Below are positions 20,197 to 28,832 of a stretch of DNA of 64,000 nt, in pieces. This DNA is from Arcanobacterium sp. S3PF19. GTDB lineage: Bacteria; Actinomycetota; Actinomycetes; Actinomycetales; Actinomycetaceae. The DNA is taken from contig NZ_JRMX01000007.1 of the NCBI RefSeq assembly GCF_000758825.1, forward strand, positions 44,142-108,141, written 5' to 3'. Positions within the stretch are counted from its first letter, which is position 1. Each line of letters opens with the position of its first letter. Under the pieces are notes generated by a model, which was not told where the DNA came from, made no database searches, and was given only the letters and a program-made list of their open reading frames with translations. The position numbers and the translations under genes were made by a program.

Positions 20197-20796
20197 ATGG
20201 CACACAATAAACGGATTTTCTTCGTCGGCGACGAACTCACTGCGGGTTTGGGGGATGCGCGTGCCCTGGGATGGGTCGGAAGAGTTCTCGCCCGCAGCGT
20301 AACCGAACCTCCCCTGCTTCCGATTGTTCTTCCGTTTCCGGGGGAAAATATCAGCGGACTCCTCAGCCGCTGGGAAACGGAAGTGGTACCGCGCCTCGAC
20401 GGGGAAACGGAAAACAGACTCGTGATCGGACTGGGATCCCACGACATCGATGCCGGCCTGAGCTCGGCGCGTTCCCGCCTGTACCTGGCAAATTTGCTGG
20501 ACAACGCCGAGCGGATGCAGCTTTCGCCCTTCGTGGTCGGCCCTCCGCCGCGCCCCGACTGCAGCACGCGGAAACTGGCCGAACTCTCCGCCTCCTATGC
20601 CGATGTCTGCGCCAGGCGTTCCGCACCGTATGTGGATCTGTTTACCCCTCTGCTGCACCACGAACAGTGGAATACGGATACTTCGCTTTCCGGTTCATAC
20701 ACTCCGCTGCAGACGGGCTATGGTCTGATGGCCTGGATCGTGCTGCACAACGGCTGGCACAGATGGCTGGGGATCAGCGAGCGGGAAGAGAGCTGA
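20197..20796 (+). CDS. SGNH/GDSL-fold protein with substituted catalytic residues
   Basis: A 199-residue cytoplasmic protein with the layout of an SGNH hydrolase: block I FVGDELTAGLGD (residues 9-20), a block II-like PGENISGLLSRW (48-59), block III IGLGSHDID (77-85) and a C-terminal block V region SGSYTPLQTGYGLMAW (165-180). The family's catalytic Ser is Glu13, the block III Asn is His82, and the block V Asp-x-x-His is absent. It therefore probably lacks classical esterase activity, even though annotation pipelines would call it a GDSL lipase. I recall related actinobacterial proteins with the same GDEL and GSHD changes, which argues for a conserved non-hydrolytic or altered role rather than decay. 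ATG 20197 has GGAAGG upstream. Confidence 0.85.
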   Translation: MAHNKRIFFVGDELTAGLGDARALGWVGRVLARSVTEPPLLPIVLPFPGENISGLLSRWETEVVPRLDGETENRLVIGLGSHDIDAGLSSARSRLYLANLLDNAERMQLSPFVVGPPPRPDCSTRKLAELSASYADVCARRSAPYVDLFTPLLHHEQWNTDTSLSGSYTPLQTGYGLMAWIVLHNGWHRWLGISEREES

Positions 20797-20860
20797 GGCA
20801 GCGCACCGGCGCGCCGGCGGCGGAAATCCGCGGCGGAGAAAAGGCAAAAATGCGGCGTAA

Positions 20861-20897
20861 AAGATAAAAAAATTTGGGGAGCGCGAAGCTCCCCAAA
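20861..20897 (-). terminator. Intrinsic terminator of the bL37 gene
   Basis: On the minus strand TTTGGGGAGC and GCTCCCCAAA form a perfect 10-bp stem around TTCGC, followed by seven T residues and TATCTTTT. It ends the bL37 transcript and lies in the 136-bp gap convergent with the SGNH gene. Confidence 0.9.
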
Positions 20898-20932
20898 CCC
20901 GTTTGCAAACCCGGTCTGCGGTTTCGCAAACA

Positions 20933-21007
20933 TTAAGCATTTGGACGCTTACCGTGATTTGCGCCGCCCTTTTTGCGTGTGCGGCGTTTGTTTGCGCGTT
21001 TCGACAT
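20933..21007 (-). CDS. 50S ribosomal protein bL37 (24 residues)
   Basis: A 24-codon gene, too short for routine gene finding, encodes a very basic peptide beginning MSKRANKRRTRKK and ending ANHGKRPNA. Length and the C-terminal NHGKRPN motif match the actinobacterial ribosomal protein bL37, first seen in mycobacterial 70S structures. AAGGAGTGGAA precedes the ATG, a promoter lies just upstream and a strong intrinsic terminator downstream, so it is expressed as its own unit. It sits after the anti-sigma gene on the same strand. Confidence 0.9.
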   Translation of the reverse strand: MSKRANKRRTRKKGGANHGKRPNA

Positions 21008-21056
21008 TTCCACTCCTTGATGTTGAGACTGCGTATTTGCGCAGCACCGGTTCATT

Positions 21057-21086
21057 ATTCTAACGAATTGCGGGCGCCGGCGCCAA
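21057..21086 (-). promoter_or_regulatory. Predicted promoter of the bL37 gene
   Basis: TTGGCG (21086-21081) and TAGAAT (21062-21057) on the minus strand are 18 bp apart, in the gap right after the anti-sigma stop codon. The predicted start is near 21050, giving a leader of about 43 nt before the bL37 ATG. Confidence 0.55.
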
Positions 21087-21087
21087 T

Positions 21088-21417
21088 TTATAATTCCGTC
21101 CGTATTTCTTCGGTCAGCGTTTCGTAAATCACGGCGCGCAGCCTTTCCGGCGCGGGTGCGGCACAGGAGCGGCGCATAATCCTGCGCAGCGCAAATTCCG
21201 TCTCAAATACATCCCTGCAGGACGGGCACTGTGCGCCGTGGCGCAAAAAACGCCGCGCGCCGGACTCGGGCAGCACCCCTCCCAAAAGATCGCAGAGCAG
21301 CGCGGGCAGTTCTTCGCATATCCGCTCCCCGGGCGGATCCCCGGCCGGATTTCCCGCCGCCGCAGATCCGCACAGCATCCGAAACAGATCCTCCGCGTTT
21401 TCTCCTGTTTCACACAT
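21088..21417 (-). CDS. Zinc-type anti-sigma factor (RsrA-like)
   Basis: A 109-residue anti-sigma factor of the ZAS family. It carries the H-x3-C-x2-C signature RHGAQCPSC (H60, C64, C67) and an upstream Cys (C34), the set that binds zinc and senses thiol oxidation in RsrA. Its ATG overlaps the sigma gene stop by 8 bases (ATGTGTGA), the usual coupled order. By family knowledge it would bind and silence the sigma factor until oxidised. The N-terminal linker is longer and more acidic than in RsrA. Confidence 0.88.
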   Translation of the reverse strand: MCETGENAEDLFRMLCGSAAAGNPAGDPPGERICEELPALLCDLLGGVLPESGARRFLRHGAQCPSCRDVFETEFALRRIMRRSCAAPAPERLRAVIYETLTEEIRTEL

Positions 21418-22111
21418 TCTTTTTCGCCTCCGCAAATCCCTGTTCCCCGGCATACACGCGTAAAATATCGCGCAGCTGACGGCGTCCCCTGTTCAGTCTC
21501 GACATCACCGTGCCTATCGGAAGATTCAGAATTTCGGCAATTTCCCGATAGGAAAACCCTTCCACGTCCGACAGATACACAACCGCCCGGCGCGCCGGCG
21601 TAAGACCGGCAAATGCCTGCCGGATCTCCCGGTGCGGAAGGTTCTCCAACGCCTGCACTTCCGCCGACTCCAGTCCGACTTCCGAATGCGCCGCAGCCCT
21701 GTATTCCTGCCTGTCGTCTATCTCCTCTATGTCCGCGGTACGCGGCCTGCGCTGCATTTTCCGATATTCGGAGATGAATGTGTTATGCAAAATCCGATAC
21801 AGCCATGCCTTGATGTTCGTCCCCTCCCGATACAGACGGAAAGAACGGTAGGCATTGGCAAAAGTCTCCTGCGTCAGATCCTCGGCACGGTAGCGGTCGT
21901 GCGTCAGCTGCAGTGCCGCACTGTAAATCCTGTCCAGCAGAGGCAGCGCCTCCCGGGTGAACCGCTCCCGCAGCTGCTGCGAATCCGAAGTATTTTCTGT
22001 TTTTTCCGCTCCCGGATCCTGTGCGTTTTGCAAAGATCCGCCCGCGCCGCGCCCGGAAATGAGGGCAGCGGATTGCGTTTCCCCAAGCGGTTGCTGTCTG
22101 TCGGCCGTCAT
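21410..22111 (-). CDS. ECF-type sigma factor of the SigR/SigH group
   Basis: A 233-residue group 4 sigma factor. Region 2 contains [23 protein letters not shown] and [19 protein letters not shown]; region 4 contains [29 protein letters not shown], a helix-turn-helix for -35 recognition. Together with the downstream RsrA-like partner and rsgA across the divergent gap, this matches the thiol-oxidative-stress sigma (SigR in Streptomyces, SigH in mycobacteria). The start at ATG 22111 is preferred (CAGGGAAC upstream); a TTG further upstream lacks a site. I found no convincing GGAAT-N18-GTT autoregulatory promoter upstream. Confidence 0.92.
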   Translation of the reverse strand: MTADRQQPLGETQSAALISGRGAGGSLQNAQDPGAEKTENTSDSQQLRERFTREALPLLDRIYSAALQLTHDRYRAEDLTQETFANAYRSFRLYREGTNIKAWLYRILHNTFISEYRKMQRRPRTADIEEIDDRQEYRAAAHSEVGLESAEVQALENLPHREIRQAFAGLTPARRAVVYLSDVEGFSYREIAEILNLPIGTVMSRLNRGRRQLRDILRVYAGEQGFAEAKKNV

Positions 22112-22241
22112 CGGTGAAGTTCCCTGTCGTAAAATTCTTTCTTTCCTCAATTGTATTGACTTTTCCCCGCGGATACACCTTCGGGCAATTTCCCGGTTAA
22201 AATAACAGTGTTTCGGGTATTGACGTCAGAGAGGGCAATCC

Positions 22242-22658
22242 ATGAAAGTCTGTTTTCCGTTAAAGCTGTCCGCCGCGCTTCCTTTCGCGATTTGCGGACT
22301 CGACGCCCTGCTGGATCCGCAGCCGCACCGGGAACGGGCGGCACACCTGACTGCCCCTGCCGAAGCTCTGGGGCTGAAACCGCTCCGGGGAAAGGACACC
22401 GACAGGCTCACCCGTCTCACCGGGGCCCTGCTTATTGCAGGCAGTGCGGCACTTGTCCGCAATTCCGGCCCCGTACGCGCGGCGGGGTTCGCACTGGCGG
22501 CATTGCAGATCCCGCTGGCACTTGCCAATAATCCGTTTTGGACGTACGCCGATTCCGGGCAGCGGCGCCATTGCTTCGTCCGCTGTGTGAATCATCTCGG
22601 CCCCGCGGCGGCCGCACTGCTCGTGGGAAAAGCAGCCGCAAAATCAGTTAAAAAGTAA
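22242..22658 (+). CDS. DoxX-like membrane protein
   Basis: A 138-residue hydrophobic protein with about three to four membrane segments (about residues 7-25, 62-76, 81-98 and 115-130) and the early Gly-Leu-Asp-Ala (ICGLDALLDP) and LKPLRGKD motifs of the DoxX family. DoxX-like proteins are linked to thiol redox or quinone chemistry, but none of that can be shown here. AGAGAGGG precedes the ATG. It ends 2 bp before rsgA, so the two are co-transcribed, divergent from the redox sigma operon. Confidence 0.75.
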   Translation: MKVCFPLKLSAALPFAICGLDALLDPQPHRERAAHLTAPAEALGLKPLRGKDTDRLTRLTGALLIAGSAALVRNSGPVRAAGFALAALQIPLALANNPFWTYADSGQRRHCFVRCVNHLGPAAAALLVGKAAAKSVKK

Positions 22659-22660
22659 CC

Positions 22661-23728
22661 ATGACGCGGCGCGATATCGGAACAGACGACTGCCGGGTGA
22701 AAGTCCGCCCCGGCAGGGGTTCGCGTCCGCGCACGAAAATCCGCCCGGACTATTCAAAACTTCCCCGGGGCCGTGTATTTCGCATCGACCGGGGCAGGTA
22801 CGGTGTCCGGATTTCGCAAAGCGCGGCGCAGGTAACGGCAGTCAAAGCACGCGAGCTGCGTCACGGCAGCGTGGCAATTGGAGATATCTGCGCCCTCAAC
22901 GGAGATTTGAGCGGACGCAAAGACACCCTGGCACGGATTGTGAGCGTCGATCCGCGCAAAACCGTGCTCCGCAGAACTGCGGAAGAGGGAGAATCGGCGG
23001 GCAGCGAGCGGGTAATCGTGGCCAATGCCGACCTGCTGGCGATTGTAAGCGCGGCCGCGCGGCCCACTCCCAGATACGGCATGATAGACCGCTGTCTGGT
23101 CGCCGCCTACGATGCGGGAATGACTCCTGTTTTAATCCTTACAAAAACCGATCTGGCCGATCCGCAGCCCATACTGGACCGTTACCGGGATTTGGGCCTG
23201 CGCATTGTCTGTTCCGCACCGGAGAGGGAGGAAACGGAAAACGCGAATAAAACGGAATGTGGGGGCACGGCGGAAAGCGTGCCTGTGTCCGCCGGGTCAC
23301 TGCGGGAAATCAAATCCCTGCTCAGAGGGCATATATCGGTTTTGGTCGGCCATTCCGGAGTGGGAAAATCCACTCTGATCAACGCTCTTGTGCCGGGCGC
23401 CGCGCGCGCAACCTCAGCCGTAAACAGCGTTACCGGGCGCGGACGCCACACATCCACCTCGGCGGTGGCATTTGAGCTGCCGGGCGGCGGCACGGTTATC
23501 GACACGCCCGGTGTGCGTACTTTTGGCCTGGCACACGTCGATGCGGCAGGGCTTCTGCGCGGTTTTCCGGATCTGGCGGAGCTCGCCGCGTCCTGTCCGC
23601 GCGGCTGCGGACACCGTCCGGAGGATCCCGGCTGTGCTTTTGACACCGTTTCCGAACCCGCAGCGCTTGGGCGGATCCGTTCTTTTCGCAGACTTCTCTG
23701 CGCCGCAGTCAGAACACAGTGGGGTTAG
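22661..23728 (+). CDS. rsgA: Ribosome small-subunit biogenesis GTPase RsgA
   Basis: A circularly permuted GTPase (355 residues) that checks late 30S assembly. The order of motifs proves the permutation: G4 TKTD (161-164) precedes G1 GHSGVGKST (230-238) and G3 DTPG (281-284). An N-terminal OB-fold region comes first. The C-terminal zinc knuckle shows C312, C316, H318 and C325 (CPRGCGHRPEDPGC). Linkage to a SigR-type sigma operon is common in actinobacteria, though aroA, often between them, is replaced here by the DoxX-like gene. Confidence 0.95.
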   Translation: MTRRDIGTDDCRVKVRPGRGSRPRTKIRPDYSKLPRGRVFRIDRGRYGVRISQSAAQVTAVKARELRHGSVAIGDICALNGDLSGRKDTLARIVSVDPRKTVLRRTAEEGESAGSERVIVANADLLAIVSAAARPTPRYGMIDRCLVAAYDAGMTPVLILTKTDLADPQPILDRYRDLGLRIVCSAPEREETENANKTECGGTAESVPVSAGSLREIKSLLRGHISVLVGHSGVGKSTLINALVPGAARATSAVNSVTGRGRHTSTSAVAFELPGGGTVIDTPGVRTFGLAHVDAAGLLRGFPDLAELAASCPRGCGHRPEDPGCAFDTVSEPAALGRIRSFRRLLCAAVRTQWG

Positions 23729-23798
23729 GACGGAAATTCTGCGCAGGGCAAAAGAGCGGAAATGAAAATTCTGTGGGGAAGACGGTTACGGTTTATCT

Positions 23799-25043
23799 AT
23801 GAAAATAATTCACACTTCGGACTGGCATCTCGGACGCACCTTCCACGGCACGGACCTGTCTGCCGCCTATGCCGCATGGTGTGATTTTCTTGTCGGATAC
23901 GTCCGTCGCGAGGAAATTGATGCCGTGCTGATCTGCGGTGACGTCTTTGACCGCGGAATCCCGCCCCTGCCCGCGGTCAGACTGCTTTCCGACACACTGT
24001 CAAAACTTTTGGAAACGACGCAGGTTGTCTGTATTTCGGGGAATCACGACGCTCCGGGGCGCCTCAGTTTCGGTTCTTCTTTTATGATTCCGCAGATGCA
24101 CTTCCGCACCGATCCCGCGCAGTGCGCCGATCCCTGTGTTCTGCGGCGCAAAAACGGAGATATCGGCGCACTGGTGTACGGCATTCCCTATCTCGATCCC
24201 GATCTGGTCCGCCAAAATATTCAGCATGAAGCACAGGCGAACGCCCCGCAGTCCCGGCCGCTTCCGGCGCGTTCGCACGAGGCGGTGATGAAAGCCGCCC
24301 TGCAAAACATCCGGAGCGATATGACAGCCGGAAAATACGCGGATTTGGACGTCCCCCGGATTGTGATGGCACATACGTTCGTCACAGGCGGAGTCGGCAG
24401 CGATTCGGAAGCCGATATCACGGTTGGGGGCGTGAACTGCGTTCCGTCCTCTCTTTTCCGGTTAAAACGCGGCGGCAGACTCATCCCCGACTATATCGCC
24501 CTCGGGCATCTGCACGGCCCGCAGAGTGTGGGAATGGCGGGAGATCCCCCGATGCGCTACAGCGGCAGCCCGATTGCACTGTCTTTTTCCGAGGAAAATC
24601 AAAAAAAGAGCTTTGTCCGGCTCGACTTTCCACATTCTTCCCCCACCGGGGCAAACGCCGAAGAATTCCGCACACCGAAAATAAGTCTCGTCCCGGTTCC
24701 GCAGCTGCGCAGACTGACATCGATTCACGGAACGCTGGCGGAAATAACCGACGGCAGATATTCCTCCGCATCCGATGATTTTGTCCGCATCACCGTCACC
24801 GATCCCGTCAGACCGGAGAATCTCAGGCTGCAGCTGAAAAAGTATTTTCCGTATCTGAGCGAACTGAAATTTGCCGGCGCAGGCGCGGGGGAAAAAATGA
24901 ACCGTGCCCGCAGCATAAAACAGACTCCGCTGGAAACTCTGACCGATTTCTTCACCATCGCCCGGGACCGCCCCCTGACCGGCGAGGAAACGGATCTTCT
25001 GCGCGAAACATGGGAAGAACTGCGCAAAGGAGGCACACAGTGA
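23799..25043 (+). CDS. sbcD: Exonuclease subunit SbcD
   Basis: Mre11-type nuclease subunit (414 residues) of the SbcCD complex, which opens hairpins and trims DNA ends. The metal-binding motifs are intact: D8 and H10 (TSDWHLG), GDVFDRG (about residues 47-53), GNHDAPG (about 82-88), and the later AHTF and GHLHGPQ. There is no ribosome-binding site near ATG 23799; a TAnnnT element (TACGGT, 23787-23792) ends 6 bases before it, so a leaderless mRNA is possible. It overlaps sbcC by 4 bases. Confidence 0.96.
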   Translation: MKIIHTSDWHLGRTFHGTDLSAAYAAWCDFLVGYVRREEIDAVLICGDVFDRGIPPLPAVRLLSDTLSKLLETTQVVCISGNHDAPGRLSFGSSFMIPQMHFRTDPAQCADPCVLRRKNGDIGALVYGIPYLDPDLVRQNIQHEAQANAPQSRPLPARSHEAVMKAALQNIRSDMTAGKYADLDVPRIVMAHTFVTGGVGSDSEADITVGGVNCVPSSLFRLKRGGRLIPDYIALGHLHGPQSVGMAGDPPMRYSGSPIALSFSEENQKKSFVRLDFPHSSPTGANAEEFRTPKISLVPVPQLRRLTSIHGTLAEITDGRYSSASDDFVRITVTDPVRPENLRLQLKKYFPYLSELKFAGAGAGEKMNRARSIKQTPLETLTDFFTIARDRPLTGEETDLLRETWEELRKGGTQ

Positions 25044-28000
25044 TTTTCCGCCGTCTGACTTTTTCGGGGATTGGCCCTTTTCGGAAAACGGTTGCGTTAA
25101 ATTTCGACGAGTTTAACGCAGACGGCATATTTCTTTTGGACGGCGCCACGGGAAGCGGGAAAAGCACAATTATCGACGCCATTGTGTTTGCCCTTTACGG
25201 GCGGACCGCCAATTCCGAAAATACCCCGGAACGGCTCCGCTCCACACATTCCTCGCCGACCGAAGCCTCATGGGTGGATTTGGTTTTCACTGTCGGCGCA
25301 GACACTTACCGCGTAAAACGCTCTCCCGCCTACGAACGGCCCAAACAACGCGGCACCGGAACGGTACGGGTGGCACCGCACGCCGCCCTATGGAAAATAT
25401 CGGAAGCGGCGGCGGAAAAAGAGGCGTGGGACGCCGGGGAACCGCTGTGCACACAAAGCCGGGAAGTGGGAATTGAATTAAAACGCATAATCGGCCTGTC
25501 ATTTTCCCAGTTTTCGCAAACGGTGATACTCCCGCAGGGAGAGTTCGAAAAATTCCTGAAACTCTCTTCCCCCGAGCGCCTTCCGCTGCTGGAAACACTC
25601 TTCGATTCCGGGCAATACAGCAGGTTTGCCGAAATGCTGAACGAAAAAGCCAAAGAACGCCGAAACGAAATCGCGCAGCTGCACGCGGAACTGAAATTCT
25701 GCGTGCAAACGGGAAACGGGCAGGATGCATTCTCCGCCGGCGAAAGCGAAATCCTGCAGGAGGAAGCGGAAAAAGCATTTGTCTGTGCCATTGCGCCCAC
25801 CCCGGAATGCGATGCACGGCTGCTGGCACTGATCGCGGCGGCGGTGCGGCGGAAAAAAGAGGAATCCGCCCGTCTCACGGCCGCAAAAGACCTATATCTG
25901 GCAGCGGAAAAAGAAGCACGGGCCAAACTCACCGGGGCAAAGATACTTGCTTCCCGGCAGCTGCAGGCGAAAAAATACGCGGAGGAAAAAGAAGCCCTGG
26001 GCCGGCAGCGCGCCGCGATCGAATCAATTTCCGCAAAACTGGAGGCAGACAGCCGTGCCCGCCCGGTCAGCGAAAAAAATACCGCGGTCGGGCGGGAACT
26101 GGAAATGCTTGCGCAGGAAACGCACTCCGCCGCAGACCTGGCCGACGCTTTGTGTGCTTCGGGCGAAATATCCGCGCAAATCCCCGAGACACTGCGCAGC
26201 TGCATTCAAAACGAATCTTTTGACGCCGAGGCACTGGCCGAATTTTCGCAGGCACAGGAAACAGAATACGAATCCCTGACGGCTGCCGCCCGGGAGGAAA
26301 AAGGACGGATCGGAAGTTACCTGGAAGCGGAGGAAAACCTTTCCCGTCTGCGGGAAGAGGATTCCGCCGTTCAAAAAGAGCTTAAAATGCTGAATGCGGA
26401 TCTGCAAAATATCCTGCGCGCCCACGCAGAACTTCCGCGGCAGGAAGAAGATCTGCGCATGCGCCTTAAAAATGCAGTCCGCCGCAGCGAAAAACTGCCC
26501 GAATTAAACCGCCTGACGGCACAGACCGAACACGCCGAAGAGCAGTGCCGCCTGCTGCGGGAAGCGCAGGCGGAGGCACTGCATCTGGCCGAGGGGGTAA
26601 AAGCGGCCAAAAAACGCTATCTTGACGCACAGGAGCACTGCGAAAAACTGCTTGCCTCATGGGTGGGGGGATTTACTTCATCCCTGGCGGAAAAATTAAA
26701 ACCCGGCGAACCGTGCGCGGTATGCGGAAGTACCGTGCATCCCGCCCCCGCCCCAAAGCGTGGGGAACAGACGGACCGCGCCGCCGTGGAAGAAGCCCGG
26801 CAGGAAACGGATAAATACTTCGCTCTTTACGGCGGGAAACGCGAACAGCTGACACAGCTTGCCGGACGAATGGAAGAACTGAAAAAAAATCTCGCCGACC
26901 CGGATCCCGAGCGCCTGCGGGCCCTGAAAGAAAAATACAGTGCGGAAAAAGCGGAAGCGGAAAAGGAACGGGAAAAAATCCCCTCTCTGGAAAGCGCGCT
27001 TTCGGATTTGGAACAGGCCGCGCAGGATCTGACGCACCGGCGTCTGCAAACCGAGACGCAAATCGGCGCACACACCGCCGCACATAATCTGTTAACAAGA
27101 CAGATCGGGGAACTGACGGAAAAATTGGACGAAATCCGCATGGACGGCAAAACGGTGCGCGAAACGCTTTCCGCCGCAGAGAAAAAAATTTCCCGCCTGC
27201 AGGCTGTGTGCACCGGGTTCAGACAAATTAGGCAGCGGTGCAAAAACGTAAACGACGCGCGCCAAGCCGCCCGCGAAGCATTGCTTGAATCGCCGTTCAA
27301 AGACTTTGCGCAGGTAAATGCGGCGCTCCTGCCGCAGGGAAAACGGCAGGAATATGCCGGGGAAACGGAAAAATACTACCGCGCGGCGGCGGCAAACGAA
27401 AAAGCGCTTGCCGCGCCCGAAATAAAAGAGGCACTCGCCGCACCGCCCGCAAAAGTAGCCGAACTTGAGGAAGAATACGCAAAAACGGAAAAAGAATCTG
27501 TTTCCGCAGCGCAAAAAGCCGTCAAATCGGAATACGAAGCCCAAAAAGCCGAAAGTCTCGCCGAAAAAATATCCCGGCTTTCAAAGCGGTGGCACCGGGA
27601 AACAGAAGACGCGGGCACACTGCTGCAATTGGCGGCAATCGCAAACGCCGATCCGGGCACAAATATCGACACCCCGCTCGGAATGTGGGTTCTGTTCCGG
27701 CAGTTTGAGCAGGTAGTCGAACGGGCAAACGAATATCTGCAGGAGATTTCAAACGAACGCTACGAACTGCGGCGCACGCAAGAGGAAGGCAGAACGCGCA
27801 AAAAAGGCCTGGGACTGGAAATAATCGATCACGAGGGATCCGCACACGGGCAAATCCGCCGCTCCGTTTCCTCCCTGTCGGGCGGCGAAACGTTCTACAC
27901 CTCGCTTTCGCTGGCTTTGGCTCTGGCCGAAACGGTGCAGGAACAAAACGGCGGCAGACGGATAGACACCCTGCTCATCGATGAAGGATTCGGCACACTC

Positions 28001-28162
28001 TCCGACGAAGTGCGCGAAGCGGTAATGAAAACTTTGCACACTCTGCGCGCACACGGCAGGGTAATCGGTATCATTTCCCATGTTTCGGAGCTGAAACAGC
28101 TTATTCCAAACAGAATTTCACTGGAGAAAAAAGCCGACGGAAGCTCTGCTCTGCGCTCTTAG
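25040..28162 (+). CDS. sbcC: Exonuclease ATPase subunit SbcC
   Basis: Rad50-type SMC-like ATPase (1,040 residues). GTG 25040 is chosen because it overlaps the sbcD stop (GTGA) and has AAAGGAGG 6 bases upstream. Walker A is DGATGSGKST (about 34-43); two long Glu/Ala/Lys-rich coiled coils flank the zinc hook CAVC (C559-C562). The ABC signature LSGGE begins near 946 and Walker B LLIDE ends with D981-E982. It pairs with SbcD in DNA end processing. Its stop overlaps that of the convergent downstream gene by 4 bases. Confidence 0.97.
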   Translation: MIFRRLTFSGIGPFRKTVALNFDEFNADGIFLLDGATGSGKSTIIDAIVFALYGRTANSENTPERLRSTHSSPTEASWVDLVFTVGADTYRVKRSPAYERPKQRGTGTVRVAPHAALWKISEAAAEKEAWDAGEPLCTQSREVGIELKRIIGLSFSQFSQTVILPQGEFEKFLKLSSPERLPLLETLFDSGQYSRFAEMLNEKAKERRNEIAQLHAELKFCVQTGNGQDAFSAGESEILQEEAEKAFVCAIAPTPECDARLLALIAAAVRRKKEESARLTAAKDLYLAAEKEARAKLTGAKILASRQLQAKKYAEEKEALGRQRAAIESISAKLEADSRARPVSEKNTAVGRELEMLAQETHSAADLADALCASGEISAQIPETLRSCIQNESFDAEALAEFSQAQETEYESLTAAAREEKGRIGSYLEAEENLSRLREEDSAVQKELKMLNADLQNILRAHAELPRQEEDLRMRLKNAVRRSEKLPELNRLTAQTEHAEEQCRLLREAQAEALHLAEGVKAAKKRYLDAQEHCEKLLASWVGGFTSSLAEKLKPGEPCAVCGSTVHPAPAPKRGEQTDRAAVEEARQETDKYFALYGGKREQLTQLAGRMEELKKNLADPDPERLRALKEKYSAEKAEAEKEREKIPSLESALSDLEQAAQDLTHRRLQTETQIGAHTAAHNLLTRQIGELTEKLDEIRMDGKTVRETLSAAEKKISRLQAVCTGFRQIRQRCKNVNDARQAAREALLESPFKDFAQVNAALLPQGKRQEYAGETEKYYRAAAANEKALAAPEIKEALAAPPAKVAELEEEYAKTEKESVSAAQKAVKSEYEAQKAESLAEKISRLSKRWHRETEDAGTLLQLAAIANADPGTNIDTPLGMWVLFRQFEQVVERANEYLQEISNERYELRRTQEEGRTRKKGLGLEIIDHEGSAHGQIRRSVSSLSGGETFYTSLSLALALAETVQEQNGGRRIDTLLIDEGFGTLSDEVREAVMKTLHTLRAHGRVIGIISHVSELKQLIPNRISLEKKADGSSALRS

Positions 28163-28626
28163 GCAGGCGGATTAAGTTCTTCGCGCAGAAGAGCACGCTC
28201 CGATATGTCGTACCACAGAAGCTCAATTTCCCCGGTGAGCAGAAAAGCATTTTCGTCCCCGTTCAGTGCCCTGCGCACCAAAGATTCATTCCCGGGCTCG
28301 TCAACCAGCAGCGACTCCACGCAATTCCACGGCAGTTCTTCGCGCAGCAGCAGCACGGAAGGTACATTCGAACCGGCGGGGGCGGGCAGTGCCAAAATTT
28401 TTCCCGGCACTTCGGCTACCGCCACAGTTCTGCGCAGCACACGGTCGGCAGCCGAAAGCCGGCGCAGGGAATCATCCGCGGCAGACATAGTCGCCGCGTA
28501 TTCAAGACCTTCCTCATCCGCCCGGGGAAATACCCTGCGCAGCTCATGTGTCACCCCATGCACCGAACGCGGGGAAAGCGCTTCCCGGGAAAAATCCGAA
28601 ACGCAAAGCGGAATATAAATACGCAT
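28159..28626 (-). CDS. DUF6912-like actinobacterial protein
   Basis: A 155-residue acidic protein starting MRIYIPLCVSDF, where ATG 28626 is followed by the typical beta-strand opening of this family. A Ser/Ala-rich central part leads to PGKILALPAP and a C-terminal ELLWYDISE. I believe it belongs to the actinobacterial DUF6912 group, usually found near secA, with no known activity. It has no signal peptide or membrane segment. Expression converges with sbcC and their stop codons overlap. Confidence 0.75.
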   Translation of the reverse strand: MRIYIPLCVSDFSREALSPRSVHGVTHELRRVFPRADEEGLEYAATMSAADDSLRRLSAADRVLRRTVAVAEVPGKILALPAPAGSNVPSVLLLREELPWNCVESLLVDEPGNESLVRRALNGDENAFLLTGEIELLWYDISERALLREELNPPA

Positions 28627-28732
28627 ATCCCCATTATATGAAAAACAGCCCTTTCGGAGTGTGAGACACAGAAATACGGGAGTGAAAAAATTACACCCGT
28701 GAATTTTTCCTGCTCGGTCCGATACACCGAAA

Positions 28733-28749
28733 ATTACAGAAACGTAACC
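28733..28749 (+). promoter_or_regulatory. Second MtrA-like direct repeat in the 28,627-28,832 gap
   Basis: ATTACA-N5-GTAACC has the 5-bp spacing of MtrA sites but matches less well than the pair upstream of the M23 gene. It lies in the AT-rich divergent gap between the DUF6912-like and Rv3235-like genes, with no other clear element. Confidence 0.25.
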
Positions 28750-28832
28750 GTGCATACACAGTGAAACGAAAAGAAAAGCGACTTTTATTCTAAAAACTAC
28801 CCAAAAACAAGTTATCTGCGATGAGGATAAAA

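Noticed and set aside
20695..20940. 81-codon minus-strand frame over the SGNH gene end and bL37 terminator
   Set aside because: It spans the bL37 terminator hairpin and stop region and runs antisense to the SGNH gene; the Phe/Pro/Arg-rich product has no features of a real protein.
22112..22241. SigR-type autoregulatory promoter (GGAAT-N18-GTT) before the sigma gene
   Set aside because: GGGAAAT and GGGAAC occur but no GTT stands at the needed distance on either strand, so I cannot support autoregulation from the sequence.
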